A stretch of DNA of 64,000 nt from Streptomyces humidus (GTDB lineage: Bacteria > Actinomycetota > Actinomycetes > Streptomycetales > Streptomycetaceae), in contig NZ_BMTL01000010.1 in NCBI RefSeq assembly GCF_014649655.1, forward strand, positions 209,393 through 273,392, read 5' to 3'. Positions within the stretch are counted from its first letter, which is position 1. The number at the start of each line of letters is the position of its first letter. A program made the position numbers and the translations under genes. The notes beneath the pieces were generated by a model. It was not told where the DNA came from. It worked only from the letters and a program-made list of their open reading frames with translations, and did not search any database. This document shows positions 17,055 to 25,963 of this stretch, in pieces.

Positions 17055-17253
17055 GGTCGTACAGGCCCCCGTCCGGGACTCGGTTACGTCAACCCGGCCA
17101 TGCTAACCACCACTCTTCCCGGTTTCCTGTTGTCCGGCCCACGAGCCGGTGACCGACGCGCGAGATGGGGGAAAACGGCAGGTATGGGGCCGGAAGGCCG
17201 ACGGTGAGAGGCGCGGGATCCGGCCGGGGTGGCGTGCCCGATACCCTGGGGGC

Positions 17254-18414
17254 GTGACGTTCCCGGTAGTCGGCATGGTCGGCGGGGGGCAGCTCGCTCG
17301 TATGACACACGAGGCGGGCATCCCGCTCGGCATCAGGTTCAAGCTCCTCAGTGACACCCCACAGGATTCCGCGGCGCAGGTCGTGAGCGATGTCGTCATC
17401 GGCGACTACCGCGATCTCGACACGCTGCGCGAGTTCGCGCGCGGGTGCGACGTGATCACCTTCGATCACGAACACGTGCCCACCGAGCTCCTCCGGGCGC
17501 TGGAGGCGGACGGCATCCCCGTGCGCCCCGGCCCGGACGCGCTCGAGCACGCCCAGGACAAGGGCGTGATGCGGGCCCGGCTCGACGCGCTCGGCGTGCC
17601 GTGCCCACGGCACCGGATCGTGAGCGACCCGGCGGACGTCGCCGCGTTCGCCGCCGAAGGCCTGGCGGAGGGCGCGGAGGGCGACGGCTTCCCGGTCGTC
17701 CTCAAGACCGTCCGCGGCGGCTACGACGGCAAGGGCGTGTGGGTCGTCGGCTCCGTCGAGGAGGCCGAGGACCCCTTCCGCGCGGGCGTCCCCGTCCTCG
17801 CCGAGGAGAAGGTCGACTACGTCCGCGAGCTCGCCGCCAACGTCGTGCGCTCCCCGCACGGCCAGGCGGTCGCCTACCCGGTGGTCGAGTCGCAGCAGGT
17901 GGGCGGCGTCTGCGACACGGTGATCGCGCCCGCCCCGGGCCTGGACGAGAGGCTGGCGCTCGAGGCCGAGCAGATGGCCCTGAGCATCGCCAAGGAACTC
18001 GGCGTCGTGGGCCACCTCGCGGTCGAGCTGTTCCAGACCCGCGACGGCCGCGTCCTCGTCAACGAGCTGGCGATGCGCCCGCACAACTCGGGCCACTGGT
18101 CGATGGACGGCGCGATCACCTCGCAGTTCGCCAACCACGTCCGCGCGGTCCTGGACCTCCCGCTCGGCGACCCGCGTCCGCGCGCCCCCTGGACGGTCAT
18201 GGTCAACGTCCTCGGCGGCGACTACCCGGACATGTACTCGGCGTACCTGCACTGCATGGCCCGCGACCCCCAGCTGAAGATCCACATGTACGGCAAGGAC
18301 GTGAAGCCCGGCCGCAAGGTGGGCCACGTCAACACCTACGGCGACGATCTGGACGACGCCCTCGAACGCGCACGTCACGCAGCCGGATACCTGAGAGGCA
18401 CGATCACCGAATGA
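17254..18414 (+). CDS. purK: N5-carboxyaminoimidazole ribonucleotide synthase
   Basis: A 386-residue ATP-grasp enzyme of de novo purine synthesis that carboxylates AIR to N5-CAIR using ATP and bicarbonate. The N-terminus VTFPVVGMVGGGQLARM is the family Rossmann-like start; VVLKTVRGGYDGKGVWV and ELAMRPHNSGHWSMDGA are the ATP-grasp and substrate motifs. The GTG at 17254 is chosen because homology begins there; the open frame runs 35 codons further upstream without family sequence. Its stop overlaps purE as ATGA. Confidence 0.95.
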   Translation: MTFPVVGMVGGGQLARMTHEAGIPLGIRFKLLSDTPQDSAAQVVSDVVIGDYRDLDTLREFARGCDVITFDHEHVPTELLRALEADGIPVRPGPDALEHAQDKGVMRARLDALGVPCPRHRIVSDPADVAAFAAEGLAEGAEGDGFPVVLKTVRGGYDGKGVWVVGSVEEAEDPFRAGVPVLAEEKVDYVRELAANVVRSPHGQAVAYPVVESQQVGGVCDTVIAPAPGLDERLALEAEQMALSIAKELGVVGHLAVELFQTRDGRVLVNELAMRPHNSGHWSMDGAITSQFANHVRAVLDLPLGDPRPRAPWTVMVNVLGGDYPDMYSAYLHCMARDPQLKIHMYGKDVKPGRKVGHVNTYGDDLDDALERARHAAGYLRGTITE

Positions 18415-18932
18415 GCCCCGTTGTAGGCATCGTCATGGGGTCGGACTCCGACTGGCCCGTCATGGAGGCCGCCGCCCAGGCCCTCGACGAGTTCGAGATC
18501 GCGTACGAGGTCGACGTCGTCTCGGCGCACCGCATGCCGCGCGAGATGATCGCGTACGGCGAGCAGGCGGCCGGGCGCGGGCTCAAGGCGATCATCGCGG
18601 GCGCCGGCGGCGCGGCCCACCTGCCCGGCATGCTCGCCTCCGTGACGCCGCTGCCGGTGATCGGCGTGCCCGTCCCGCTGAAGTACCTGGACGGCATGGA
18701 CAGCCTGCTGTCCATCGTGCAGATGCCGGCCGGCGTTCCCGTCGCCACGGTCTCGGTCGGCGGCGCGCGCAACGCCGGTCTGCTGGCCGCCCGGATCCTC
18801 GCCGCCCACGACGAGGACCTCCTCGCCCGGATGCGCGACTTCCAGCAGGAGCTGAACGACCAGGCCACCGAGAAGGGCAAGCGCCTGCGCGCCAAGGCCG
18901 AGGGCTCGAACGGCTTCGGCTTCGGGAAGTGA
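18411..18932 (+). CDS. purE: N5-carboxyaminoimidazole ribonucleotide mutase
   Basis: A 173-residue class I PurE that converts N5-CAIR to CAIR. The motifs VVGIVMGSDSDWPVM, VVSAHRMPREM (catalytic His) and GAGGAAHLPGMLA are intact. The ATG overlaps the purK stop by four bases, so the two proteins are translationally coupled. The C-terminal 25 residues are charged and then Gly/Phe-rich. Confidence 0.96.
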   Translation: MSPVVGIVMGSDSDWPVMEAAAQALDEFEIAYEVDVVSAHRMPREMIAYGEQAAGRGLKAIIAGAGGAAHLPGMLASVTPLPVIGVPVPLKYLDGMDSLLSIVQMPAGVPVATVSVGGARNAGLLAARILAAHDEDLLARMRDFQQELNDQATEKGKRLRAKAEGSNGFGFGK

Positions 18933-18939
18933 CGGCGAC

Positions 18940-20127
18940 GTGACAGAGCCGGCCTCGCTGGACGCGGCCCGCGGACTCCTGCGCGAGTTCCCGGTCGTCG
19001 ACGGCCACAACGACCTCCCCTGGGCGCTGCGCGAACAGGTCCGCTACGACCTCGACGCCCGTGACGTCGCCCAGGACCAGCACGCCCACCTGCACACCGA
19101 CATCCCCCGGCTGCGCGCGGGCGGCGTCGGCGCGCAGTACTGGTCCGTGTACGTGCGCGCGGACCTGCCCGACGCGGTCCCGGCGACGCTGGAGCAGATC
19201 GACTGCGTCCGGCGGCTCATCGCCCGCCATCCGCGCGACCTGCACGCGGCGCTGACGGCCGCGGACATGGAGGAGGCCCGTGCGCAGGGCCGTATCGCCT
19301 CGCTCATGGGCGCGGAGGGCGGCCACTCCATCGCCAACTCTCTCGGCGTGCTGCGCGGTCTGTGCGGGCTCGGCGTGCGGTACATGACGCTCACCCACAA
19401 CGACAACGTGGACTGGGCGGACTCCGCCACCGACGAGCCCAGGGCGGGCGGGCTGACCGCCTTCGGCCGCGAGGTCGTGCGGGAGATGAACCGCGAGGGC
19501 ATGCTGGTCGACCTCTCGCACGTGGCGGCGACGACGATGCGGGACGCGCTCGACACGACGAGCGCGCCGGTGATCTTCTCCCACTCCTCCGCGCGGGCGG
19601 TCTGCGACCACCCCCGCAACATCCCCGACGACGTCCTGGAGCGCCTGCCCGCCAACGGCGGCATGGCGATGGTCACGTTCGTGCCGAAGTTCGTCCTCCA
19701 GGCGGCGGTCGACTGGACGGCCGCGGCCGACGACAACATGCGCGCCCACGGCTTCCACCCCCTCGACACCACCCCCGAGGCGATGAAGGTCCACCGGGCC
19801 TTCGAGGAGACCCGCCCCCGCCCGGTCGCCACCGTCGCCACGGTCGCCGACCACCTCGACCACATGCGCGAGGCCGCCGGCGTCGACTGCCTCGGCATCG
19901 GCGGCGACTACGACGGCACGGCCTTCACCCCCGAGGGCCTCGACGACGTGTCCGGCTACCCCCGGCTGATCGCGGAACTCATGGACCGCGGCTGGTCGAA
20001 GGCCGACCTCGCCAAGCTGACCTGGCAGAACGCGGTGCGGGTGCTGGGCGCCGCCGAGGACGTGGCACGGGACCTGCGGGCGACGCGCGCGGCGTCCCAC
20101 GCGACGATCGAGTCGCTGGACGGCTGA
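18940..20127 (+). CDS. Membrane dipeptidase-type metalloenzyme (peptidase M19)
   Basis: A 395-residue renal-dipeptidase-family hydrolase with a complete dinuclear zinc site: His23 and Asp25 in DGHNDLPW, Glu126 in LMGAEGGHS, His194 in DLSHVA, His215 in FSHSSAR and Asp323 in GGDYDG. No signal peptide is seen, so it is likely cytoplasmic and acts on dipeptides, possibly with D-residues. The GTG start lies seven bases after the purE stop, suggesting co-transcription with purKE. A degenerate paralogue follows at 20338. Confidence 0.92.
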   Translation: MTEPASLDAARGLLREFPVVDGHNDLPWALREQVRYDLDARDVAQDQHAHLHTDIPRLRAGGVGAQYWSVYVRADLPDAVPATLEQIDCVRRLIARHPRDLHAALTAADMEEARAQGRIASLMGAEGGHSIANSLGVLRGLCGLGVRYMTLTHNDNVDWADSATDEPRAGGLTAFGREVVREMNREGMLVDLSHVAATTMRDALDTTSAPVIFSHSSARAVCDHPRNIPDDVLERLPANGGMAMVTFVPKFVLQAAVDWTAAADDNMRAHGFHPLDTTPEAMKVHRAFEETRPRPVATVATVADHLDHMREAAGVDCLGIGGDYDGTAFTPEGLDDVSGYPRLIAELMDRGWSKADLAKLTWQNAVRVLGAAEDVARDLRATRAASHATIESLDG

Positions 20128-20337
20128 ACCCGGCCGCCGGGGCGGACGGACGGGCCGACGCACCCGGCCCGCCCCGGCGACGACGGCGCGCCCGGCCCGC
20201 CCCGGCGGTGTCCCGCGCGTGCCCCGCGGTTTTCCGTGCGCGCCTGTCCGCGTACCCCCGAACGCCCCGTCCACCAGGAAGCACGTCGCCCGCCGTGCGA
20301 CGGTGACCGTACTGCCGATCGACGTACGGAGACCGTC

Positions 20338-21429
20338 ATGGCCGACCTCCAGGACGAACTGCAGTCCCTTGCCGAGCCCGGCGACCTCCTCGACACGGCG
20401 CAGACGGCACCCCTGGCCCCGCAACCGCCTCCGGGCAGCCCGCAGGAGCGCGCCAGGGCCCTTCTCGCCGACCACCCCGTCGTCGACGGCCACAGCGGCC
20501 TGCCCTGGGCGTTGCGCGACCTGGCCTGGTACGACCTGCAGCTCGGCGACAGCGGCGTCGACACGGATGTGCTCCGGCTGCGCGAGGGCCGGGTGGGCGC
20601 CCTGCTGTGGTCGCTGCGTCTGCCCGAGCGCATCGAGGCCGAGCGGGCCGTCGGCGCGACCCTGGAGCAGCTGGACCTGGTCCGGTCGGTGGTCGCCGCG
20701 CACCCCGAGGGCCTGCGACTGGCCCGCAGCGCCGGGCAGGTCATCGACGCCCGCAACTGCGGCCGGGTCGCCGTCGTCCTGGGCCCGGCCGGCGCCGCCG
20801 CCCTCGACGACTCCCTGGGCATCCTGCGTGTGCTGCACACCCTCGGCCTGCGGGTCCTCACCCTGGCCGGCGCCTCCTGGGCGGGCGAGGCGGGGCTGAC
20901 CCGGTTCGGCGAGGAGGTCCTGCGGGAGATGAACCGGCTCGGCGTCCTCGCCGACGTGTCCGGGGCCTCCGACGCCACGATCGCCCGGGCCCTCGCGCTG
21001 TCCAGGACGCCGGTCCTGTGCACCCGCTCCGCCGCCCGCTCCCTGCGCGCCCACCCCGACAACCTGTCCGACGCGCTGCTCGCCGAGCTGGGCGCGGCCA
21101 AGGGACTGTGCCTGGTGCCGTCGTCGCCCGAGCGGAGCGGACCGGGCGTGCAGGACGTGGCCGACCATCTCGACCACGTCCGCGCGATCGCCGGCCCCGA
21201 GAGCGTCGGCCTGTCCGGCCACGCCCCGGGCGCCGGCGCCGCCCCGGGCTACCCGCACCTGATCGCCGAGCTTCTCCGCCGTGGCTGGCCGGAGACCGAC
21301 GTCACCCTGCTGACCTGGGGCAACATGCAACGCGTCCTGCGCTCGGCGGACTTCGCGGCCCGCGCGGCACGTGAGCGCCGCAAACCGTCGGCGGCGCGCA
21401 TCAGCGAACTGGACCCGACGGACGCCTGA
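20338..21429 (+). CDS. Degenerate M19 dipeptidase paralogue (likely non-catalytic)
   Basis: A 363-residue protein that aligns along its length with the neighbouring dipeptidase (VDGHSGLPWALRDL versus VDGHNDLPWALREQ; FGEEVLREMN versus FGREVVREMN). The metal ligands are nearly all replaced: Asp25 to Gly54, Glu126 to Ala151, His194 to Gly209, His215 to Arg230, and the GGDYDG motif to SGHAPG. Only the first His (52) remains. The frame is intact with no stop, so it appears maintained. ATG at 20338 with CGGAGA six bases upstream. It has an added 45-residue N-terminal segment. Function is unknown; a regulatory or binding role is inference. Confidence 0.88.
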   Translation: MADLQDELQSLAEPGDLLDTAQTAPLAPQPPPGSPQERARALLADHPVVDGHSGLPWALRDLAWYDLQLGDSGVDTDVLRLREGRVGALLWSLRLPERIEAERAVGATLEQLDLVRSVVAAHPEGLRLARSAGQVIDARNCGRVAVVLGPAGAAALDDSLGILRVLHTLGLRVLTLAGASWAGEAGLTRFGEEVLREMNRLGVLADVSGASDATIARALALSRTPVLCTRSAARSLRAHPDNLSDALLAELGAAKGLCLVPSSPERSGPGVQDVADHLDHVRAIAGPESVGLSGHAPGAGAAPGYPHLIAELLRRGWPETDVTLLTWGNMQRVLRSADFAARAARERRKPSAARISELDPTDA

Positions 21430-21463
21430 ACCGGCCGCACGGATTCCGCCCGGCCCCCGACGA

Positions 21464-21526
21464 CGGGCCCGCAGACCCTCCTTCCCGCGGGGACCCTCCT
21501 GCCCGCGGGCCGGTCTCGCGGGCCCG
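21464..21526. terminator. Possible terminator with nested palindromes
   Basis: Outer arms 21464-21472 and 21518-21526 are complementary over nine bases. They enclose two cccgcggg palindromes at 21484-21491 and 21502-21509. It lies between convergent genes. Confidence 0.4.
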
Positions 21527-21535
21527 GTGCGGCGG

Positions 21536-21940
21536 TCAGGCAGGGGGCTGTTCGATGCGGCACAGGCAGAACGGGTGGCCCGCCGGGTCGGCGTACACCT
21601 GGAAGTCCTTCTCCTCGCGGTCCTCCACGTCCAGCGGGCGGGCCCCCAGCTTCAGCACCCGCTCGTGCGCCTCGTCCATCTCCGCCCAGGTGGCGCCGCC
21701 GTCGAGGTCGAGGTGGAACTGCTGCGGATTGCGGTCGGCGCGCGGCCACTCCGGCGGGGTGTACCCCTCCACCTGCTGGAAGGCGATGCGGGGGCCGCCG
21801 GGCACATGCAGCACGTACCAGTCGTCCGACCCCTCCTCGGCCTCGGGCGTGCCGCCCAGGACCGCCGCGTAGAACGCGGCGAGCGCGCGCGGATCGGGGC
21901 AGTCGAGCACGACGGAGCGGAAGCGGGCGACGGGCGGCAT
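21536..21940 (-). CDS. VOC (glyoxalase/bleomycin resistance-like) protein
   Basis: A 134-residue single vicinal-oxygen-chelate domain with the C-terminal signature VYADPAGHPFCLC and the N-terminal VVLDCPDPRALAAFYA. AGGAGG lies five bases before the ATG. It is a close paralogue of the next gene on the same strand, with the same N- and C-terminal motifs, so the pair arose by tandem duplication. The substrate cannot be predicted; no resistance role should be assumed. Confidence 0.88.
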   Translation of the reverse strand: MPPVARFRSVVLDCPDPRALAAFYAAVLGGTPEAEEGSDDWYVLHVPGGPRIAFQQVEGYTPPEWPRADRNPQQFHLDLDGGATWAEMDEAHERVLKLGARPLDVEDREEKDFQVYADPAGHPFCLCRIEQPPA

Positions 21941-22037
21941 GGACCCTCCTGAGTCAGACGTGGAGCAGGACGTGAAGCGGCGCGCGAGCGCGCGGTGCGG
22001 GCGTGCGGCGGGCGGTCCCCGGGCCGCCGCGCCGGAC

Positions 22038-22397
22038 TCAGCAGCGGCACAGGCAGAACGGGTGCCCGGCTGGATCGGCGTACACACGCCAACTGCGTGA
22101 GCGGTCCTCCGCGTCCAGCGGTTTCGCGCCCAGGGCGAGCACACCCCGCTCGGCGACGTCCAGGTCGGCGACGGTCAGGTCGAGGTGGAACTGCTGCGAC
22201 CGCTCCGGCGCGGGCCACGCGGGCGGGACGAACCCGGGGGCGGCCTGGAAGCCCAGCGACCGGCCGTCGGGCGTCTTCACGTCCACCCAGTCCCCGTCGC
22301 CCTCGACGGTGCCGCCCAGTACCTCGGCGTAGAACGCGGCCAGTGCACGCGGGTCGGGACAGTCCAGGACGACCTGGCCCAGTTCGGCGAGTGCCAT
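22038..22397 (-). CDS. VOC protein, paralogue of its neighbour
   Basis: A 119-residue vicinal-oxygen-chelate domain: VVLDCPDPRALAAFYAEVLGG at the start and VYADPAGHPFCLCRC at the end. It shares both segments almost exactly with the protein at 21536 but is 15 residues shorter in the middle. GAGGAGG precedes the ATG. It is divergent from the CGNR-type gene; the 123-base gap between them contains several GGTAAC/GTTACC motifs, so both may be controlled by that regulator. Confidence 0.88.
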   Translation of the reverse strand: MALAELGQVVLDCPDPRALAAFYAEVLGGTVEGDGDWVDVKTPDGRSLGFQAAPGFVPPAWPAPERSQQFHLDLTVADLDVAERGVLALGAKPLDAEDRSRSWRVYADPAGHPFCLCRC

Positions 22398-22450
22398 GAC
22401 TTCCTCCTCGGAGTCGGAGTTGCCGGAGTTGCCTCCCCTTGCCCGCCACC

Positions 22451-22511
22451 GGTTACCCGTAAAAGCCGATAGCAGGTAACGGTTACCGCATACTGGCGCA
22501 TTGGCGGTAAC
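22451..22511. promoter_or_regulatory. Cluster of GGTAAC/GTTACC half-sites (candidate operator)
   Basis: GGTTACC lies at 22451-22457, the palindrome GGTAAC-G-GTTACC at 22475-22487 and GGTAAC at 22506-22511. All fall between the divergent VOC and CGNR genes, the last ten bases before the CGNR start codon. Confidence 0.6.
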
Positions 22512-22520
22512 GTCGCAAGC

Positions 22521-23030
22521 ATGAGCGACAGATCGGCCGCCCCCGGAGGCCTCGCGCTGGTGGAGTCCCTGGTCAACACGCTGGACATCGAGTCCGGCGC
22601 CGACGCGCTGGACACGGCGCAGGGGCGGGCGCTCTTCGGGCTGACCGAAGGCGAGGTGGAGGAGGCCCGCGCACTGCGGGAGTCCCTGCGGGCCGCCCTG
22701 CTGGCGCACACGGGGCACGCGCCGCACCGCCCGGTGACCCCGCTGGGCGAACTGCTGGCGTCCGCGCCCCTCGTGGTGGCCGTCGACGAGCGGGACGGCT
22801 CGGCATGCCTCGCGCCCCCCGGCCCCGCCGACGGCGCCTCGTTGCTCTCCCGGACGGCCGCCGCCGTGGCCCAGGCGCTGGTCGCGGGCACCTGGACCCG
22901 GCTGAAGGCCTGCGAGGCCGTGACCTGCCACTGGGCTTACTACGACCGCAGCCCGGCCGGCCGGGGCCGCTGGTGCTCGATGCAGGTGTGCGGGGCGCGC
23001 GCCAAGATGCGCCGATACCGGTCGAAATAG
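22521..23030 (+). CDS. CGNR-type zinc finger (ABATE domain) putative transcription factor
   Basis: A 169-residue protein. The N-terminal ABATE-like domain spans about 1-120 (LALVESLVNTLDIESG). A C-terminal treble-clef zinc finger follows, RLKACEAVTCHWAYYDRSP then WCSMQVCGARAKMRRYR, with cysteines in two pairs. The family's signature CGNR reads CGAR here. Such proteins are presumed stress-responsive transcription factors. It is divergent from the two VOC genes and its start codon is ten bases from a GGTAAC repeat, suggesting autoregulation. Confidence 0.85.
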   Translation: MSDRSAAPGGLALVESLVNTLDIESGADALDTAQGRALFGLTEGEVEEARALRESLRAALLAHTGHAPHRPVTPLGELLASAPLVVAVDERDGSACLAPPGPADGASLLSRTAAAVAQALVAGTWTRLKACEAVTCHWAYYDRSPAGRGRWCSMQVCGARAKMRRYRSK

Positions 23031-23139
23031 GTCACCGGCCAGTTCGCGAAACGCGAAGCGGTTCACCGGCCGGGCGGCGACCGGTGCAGGGGTTCACCGG
23101 CCCTGTCGCCGCCCGGTGGTGCAGAATGCAGCAAGACGC

Positions 23140-23170
23140 CGGTTCGGCCGACTGAGCCTCGGCCGAACCG
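23140..23170. terminator. Terminator hairpin between convergent genes
   Basis: Arms 23140-23151 and 23159-23170 are perfectly complementary over 12 bases with a seven-base loop, between the CGNR gene and the convergent UDP-glucose dehydrogenase gene. Confidence 0.8.
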
Positions 23171-23236
23171 TCGTCGCCCTTCCTGCTGTGGCCCGGCCCG
23201 GCCCGCCGTGGCCCGGCCCGGCGTCGGCCGCGGGCG

Positions 23237-24580
23237 CTACGCGGTCGGGCGGCCCATGGCCCGGTAGGTCCACCCCGCCTTGCGCCACAGCTCCGGGTCC
23301 AGCGCGTTGCGGCCGTCGAGGATCAGCCGGTCCGTCGCGACCTCGCCCAGCGCCGCCGGGTCCAGATCACGGAACTCCCGCCACTCGGTGAGGTGCAGCA
23401 CGGCGTCCGCGCCCCGCACGGCGTCGAGGGCCGAGTCGGCGTAACCCAGGGTCGGGAAGAGCCGGCGGGCGTTCTCCATCCCCTTCGGGTCGTACACGGT
23501 GACCTGGCCGCCCTGCAGATGGATCTGCCCGGCGACGTTGAGCGCGGGCGAGTCCCGGACGTCGTCCGAGTCGGGCTTGAAGGTGGCGCCCAGCACGGCG
23601 ATCCGCTTGCCGAGGAAGGACCCGCCCCCCAGCTCCTGCCGCGCCAGCTCGACCATCCGCCCGCGCTGACGCATGTTGACGGAGTCGATCTCCCGCAGGA
23701 AGGTCAGTGCCTGGTCGGCGCCCAGCTCACCGGCCCGGGCCATGAACGCGCGGATGTCCTTGGGCAGACAGCCGCCGCCGAACCCGATCCCCGCCCGCAG
23801 GAACTTCTTGCCGATCCGGTCGTCGTAGCCTATGGCCTCGGCCAGCTTGGCGACGTCGCCGTCGGCGGCCTCGCACACCTCCGCCATCGCGTTGATGAAG
23901 GAGATCTTGGTGGCGAGGAAGGAGTTGGCGGACGTCTTCACCAGCTCGGCCGTCGGGAAGTCCGTGACGACGAACGGGGTGCCCTCCGCGACGGGCGTCT
24001 CGTACACCTGCCGCAACAGCGTCTCCGCCCGCTCGCTGCGCACCCCGACGACGATCCGGTCCGGGTGCAGCGTGTCCTGCACCGCGAAGCCCTCCCGCAG
24101 GAACTCCGGGTTCCAGGCCAGCTCGGCTTCCTCGCCGACGGGCGCGAGCGCGGCGATCGTGCGGGCCAGCCGGTCGGCGGAGCCCACCGGCACGGTCGAC
24201 TTGCCCACGACGAGGGCGGGCCGCGTCAGATGCGGGGCGAGGGAGGCGACGGCGGACTCCACGTACGACATGTCGCAGGCGTACTCGCCGTGCTTCTGCG
24301 GCGTGTTGACGCAGACGAAGTGGACGTCGCCGAAGGCTCCCACCTCCGCCCAGTCCTGGGTGAACCGCAGCCGCCCGCTCGACCCCTCGAACCCGGCGAC
24401 GTGCCGGCGCAGCAGCTCCTCGAGACCCGGCTCGTACATGGGGGTCTCACCGCGTTCGAGCATCTCGATCTTCTCGCGCACGATGTCGAGCGCGAGCACC
24501 TCGAAGCCCAGCTCGGCCATGGCCGCGGCGTGCGTGGCGCCGAGATAGCCGGTGCCGATCACGGTGATCTTGAGGGCCAT
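23237..24580 (-). CDS. UDP-glucose 6-dehydrogenase family protein
   Basis: A 447-residue nucleotide-sugar dehydrogenase. The N-terminal NAD site is ITVIGTGYLGATHA; the catalytic cysteine is Cys271 in GFGGGCLPKD and a conserved Lys224 lies in FLATKISF. The C-terminal UDP-binding domain contains GATFKPDSDDVRDSPAL. It would oxidise UDP-glucose to UDP-glucuronate for envelope polysaccharide; a UDP-ManNAc or GDP-mannose substrate is less likely from the motifs. ATG with AGGAG upstream. It stands alone, convergent with the CGNR gene. Confidence 0.92.
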   Translation of the reverse strand: MALKITVIGTGYLGATHAAAMAELGFEVLALDIVREKIEMLERGETPMYEPGLEELLRRHVAGFEGSSGRLRFTQDWAEVGAFGDVHFVCVNTPQKHGEYACDMSYVESAVASLAPHLTRPALVVGKSTVPVGSADRLARTIAALAPVGEEAELAWNPEFLREGFAVQDTLHPDRIVVGVRSERAETLLRQVYETPVAEGTPFVVTDFPTAELVKTSANSFLATKISFINAMAEVCEAADGDVAKLAEAIGYDDRIGKKFLRAGIGFGGGCLPKDIRAFMARAGELGADQALTFLREIDSVNMRQRGRMVELARQELGGGSFLGKRIAVLGATFKPDSDDVRDSPALNVAGQIHLQGGQVTVYDPKGMENARRLFPTLGYADSALDAVRGADAVLHLTEWREFRDLDPAALGEVATDRLILDGRNALDPELWRKAGWTYRAMGRPTA

Positions 24581-24726
24581 GGATGCTCCTGGTGGGGGTT
24601 GCCGTCGCTGCGCGCCCGAGCATAGTCGGGGCGTGCCGACGCCCCTCACCGGGCAGATCACCGAAGGGAGGAACGCTGTCGCCAAGCTCACGTATCACTG
24701 GGATCGGCGGACCTCTAAAATTGGAG

Positions 24727-24740
24727 TTACTTAACGGTAA
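24727..24740. promoter_or_regulatory. Possible operator before the acyl-CoA dehydrogenase gene
   Basis: An inverted TTAC-n6-GTAA motif lies in a local AT-rich patch 44 bases before the TTG start. The symmetry is short, so this is tentative. Confidence 0.3.
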
Positions 24741-24783
24741 TTAGCGTCGGTGGACGCAGCGTCTCGTGGAGTGTGAGGACACC

Positions 24784-25941
24784 TTGGCCGGATCGGCTGA
24801 CTTCGACCTGTACCGCCCGTCCGAGGAGCACGACATGCTCCGCGACGCCATCCGCTCCCTGTCCGAAGCGAAGATCGCGCCGCACGCGGCGGCGGTGGAC
24901 GAGGAGGCCCGTTTCCCCCAGGAGGCGCTGGACGCGCTGGTGGCGAGCGACCTGCACGCCGTGCACGTTCCCGAGGAGTACGGCGGCGCGGGCGCCGACG
25001 CGCTGGCGACGGTCATAGTGATCGAGGAGGTGGCCCGCGTCTGCGTGTCCTCCTCCCTGATCCCCGCCGTGAACAAGCTCGGCTCGCTCCCGGTGATCCT
25101 CTCCGGCTCCGAGGACCTGAAGAAGAGGTACCTGTCGCCGCTGGCCAAGGGCGACGCGATGTTCTCGTACGCCCTCTCCGAGCCGGACGCGGGCTCGGAC
25201 GCGGCCGGCATGAAGACCAAGGCGGTCCGCGACGGCGACCACTGGATCCTCAACGGCGTGAAGCGCTGGATCACCAACGCCGGCGTGAGCGACTACTACA
25301 CGGTCATGGCCGTGACCGACCCGACGAAGCGCAGCAAGGGCATCTCCGCGTTCGTCGTCGAGAAGTCCGACCCGGGCGTCTCCTTCGGCGCCCCGGAGAA
25401 GAAGCTGGGCATCAAGGGCTCCCCGACCCGCGAGGTCTACTTCGACAACGTCCGCATCCCGGCCGACCGCATGATCGGCGAGGAGGGCACGGGCTTCGCG
25501 ACCGCCATGAAGACCCTGGACCACACCCGCATCACCATCGCCGCGCAGGCCCTCGGAGTCGCCCAGGGCGCCTTCGACTACGCCAAGGGCTACGTCCAGG
25601 AGCGCAAGCAGTTCGGCAAGCCGATCGCCGACTTCCAGGGCATCCAGTTCATGCTCGCCGACATGGCCATGAAGATCGAGGCGGCCCGCCAGCTCACGTA
25701 CGCGGCGGCGGCCAAGTCCGAGCGCCTGGACTCCGACCTCACCTTCCAGGGCGCGGCCGCCAAGTGCTTCGCCTCGGACGTGGCGATGGAGGTCACCACC
25801 GACGCGGTCCAGCTCCTCGGCGGCTACGGATACACCCGCGACTACCCGGTCGAGCGGATGATGCGCGACGCGAAGATCACGCAGATTTATGAGGGCACGA
25901 ACCAGGTCCAGCGGATCGTGATGGCGAGGAACCTGCCGTAG
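24784..25941 (+). CDS. Acyl-CoA dehydrogenase
   Basis: A 385-residue flavoenzyme that introduces the alpha-beta double bond into acyl-CoA. It has the family signatures YALSEPDAGSDAAGMKT (FAD/substrate), ERKQFGKPIADFQGIQFMLADM, QLLGGYGYTRDYPVERMMRD and the catalytic Glu in IYEGTNQ. The TTG at 24784 is preferred because GAGG sits five bases before it; a GTG at 24766 in the same frame would add six residues. Upstream at 24727-24740 an inverted TTAC-n6-GTAA motif could be an operator. The thioesterase gene is convergent downstream. Confidence 0.93.
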   Translation: MAGSADFDLYRPSEEHDMLRDAIRSLSEAKIAPHAAAVDEEARFPQEALDALVASDLHAVHVPEEYGGAGADALATVIVIEEVARVCVSSSLIPAVNKLGSLPVILSGSEDLKKRYLSPLAKGDAMFSYALSEPDAGSDAAGMKTKAVRDGDHWILNGVKRWITNAGVSDYYTVMAVTDPTKRSKGISAFVVEKSDPGVSFGAPEKKLGIKGSPTREVYFDNVRIPADRMIGEEGTGFATAMKTLDHTRITIAAQALGVAQGAFDYAKGYVQERKQFGKPIADFQGIQFMLADMAMKIEAARQLTYAAAAKSERLDSDLTFQGAAAKCFASDVAMEVTTDAVQLLGGYGYTRDYPVERMMRDAKITQIYEGTNQVQRIVMARNLP

Positions 25942-25963
25942 GCGACCACGCAGGCGCAGGAAG

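Noticed and set aside
21536..22397. Bleomycin or fosfomycin resistance genes
   Set aside because: VOC folds are very general and nothing in the sequence identifies a drug substrate.
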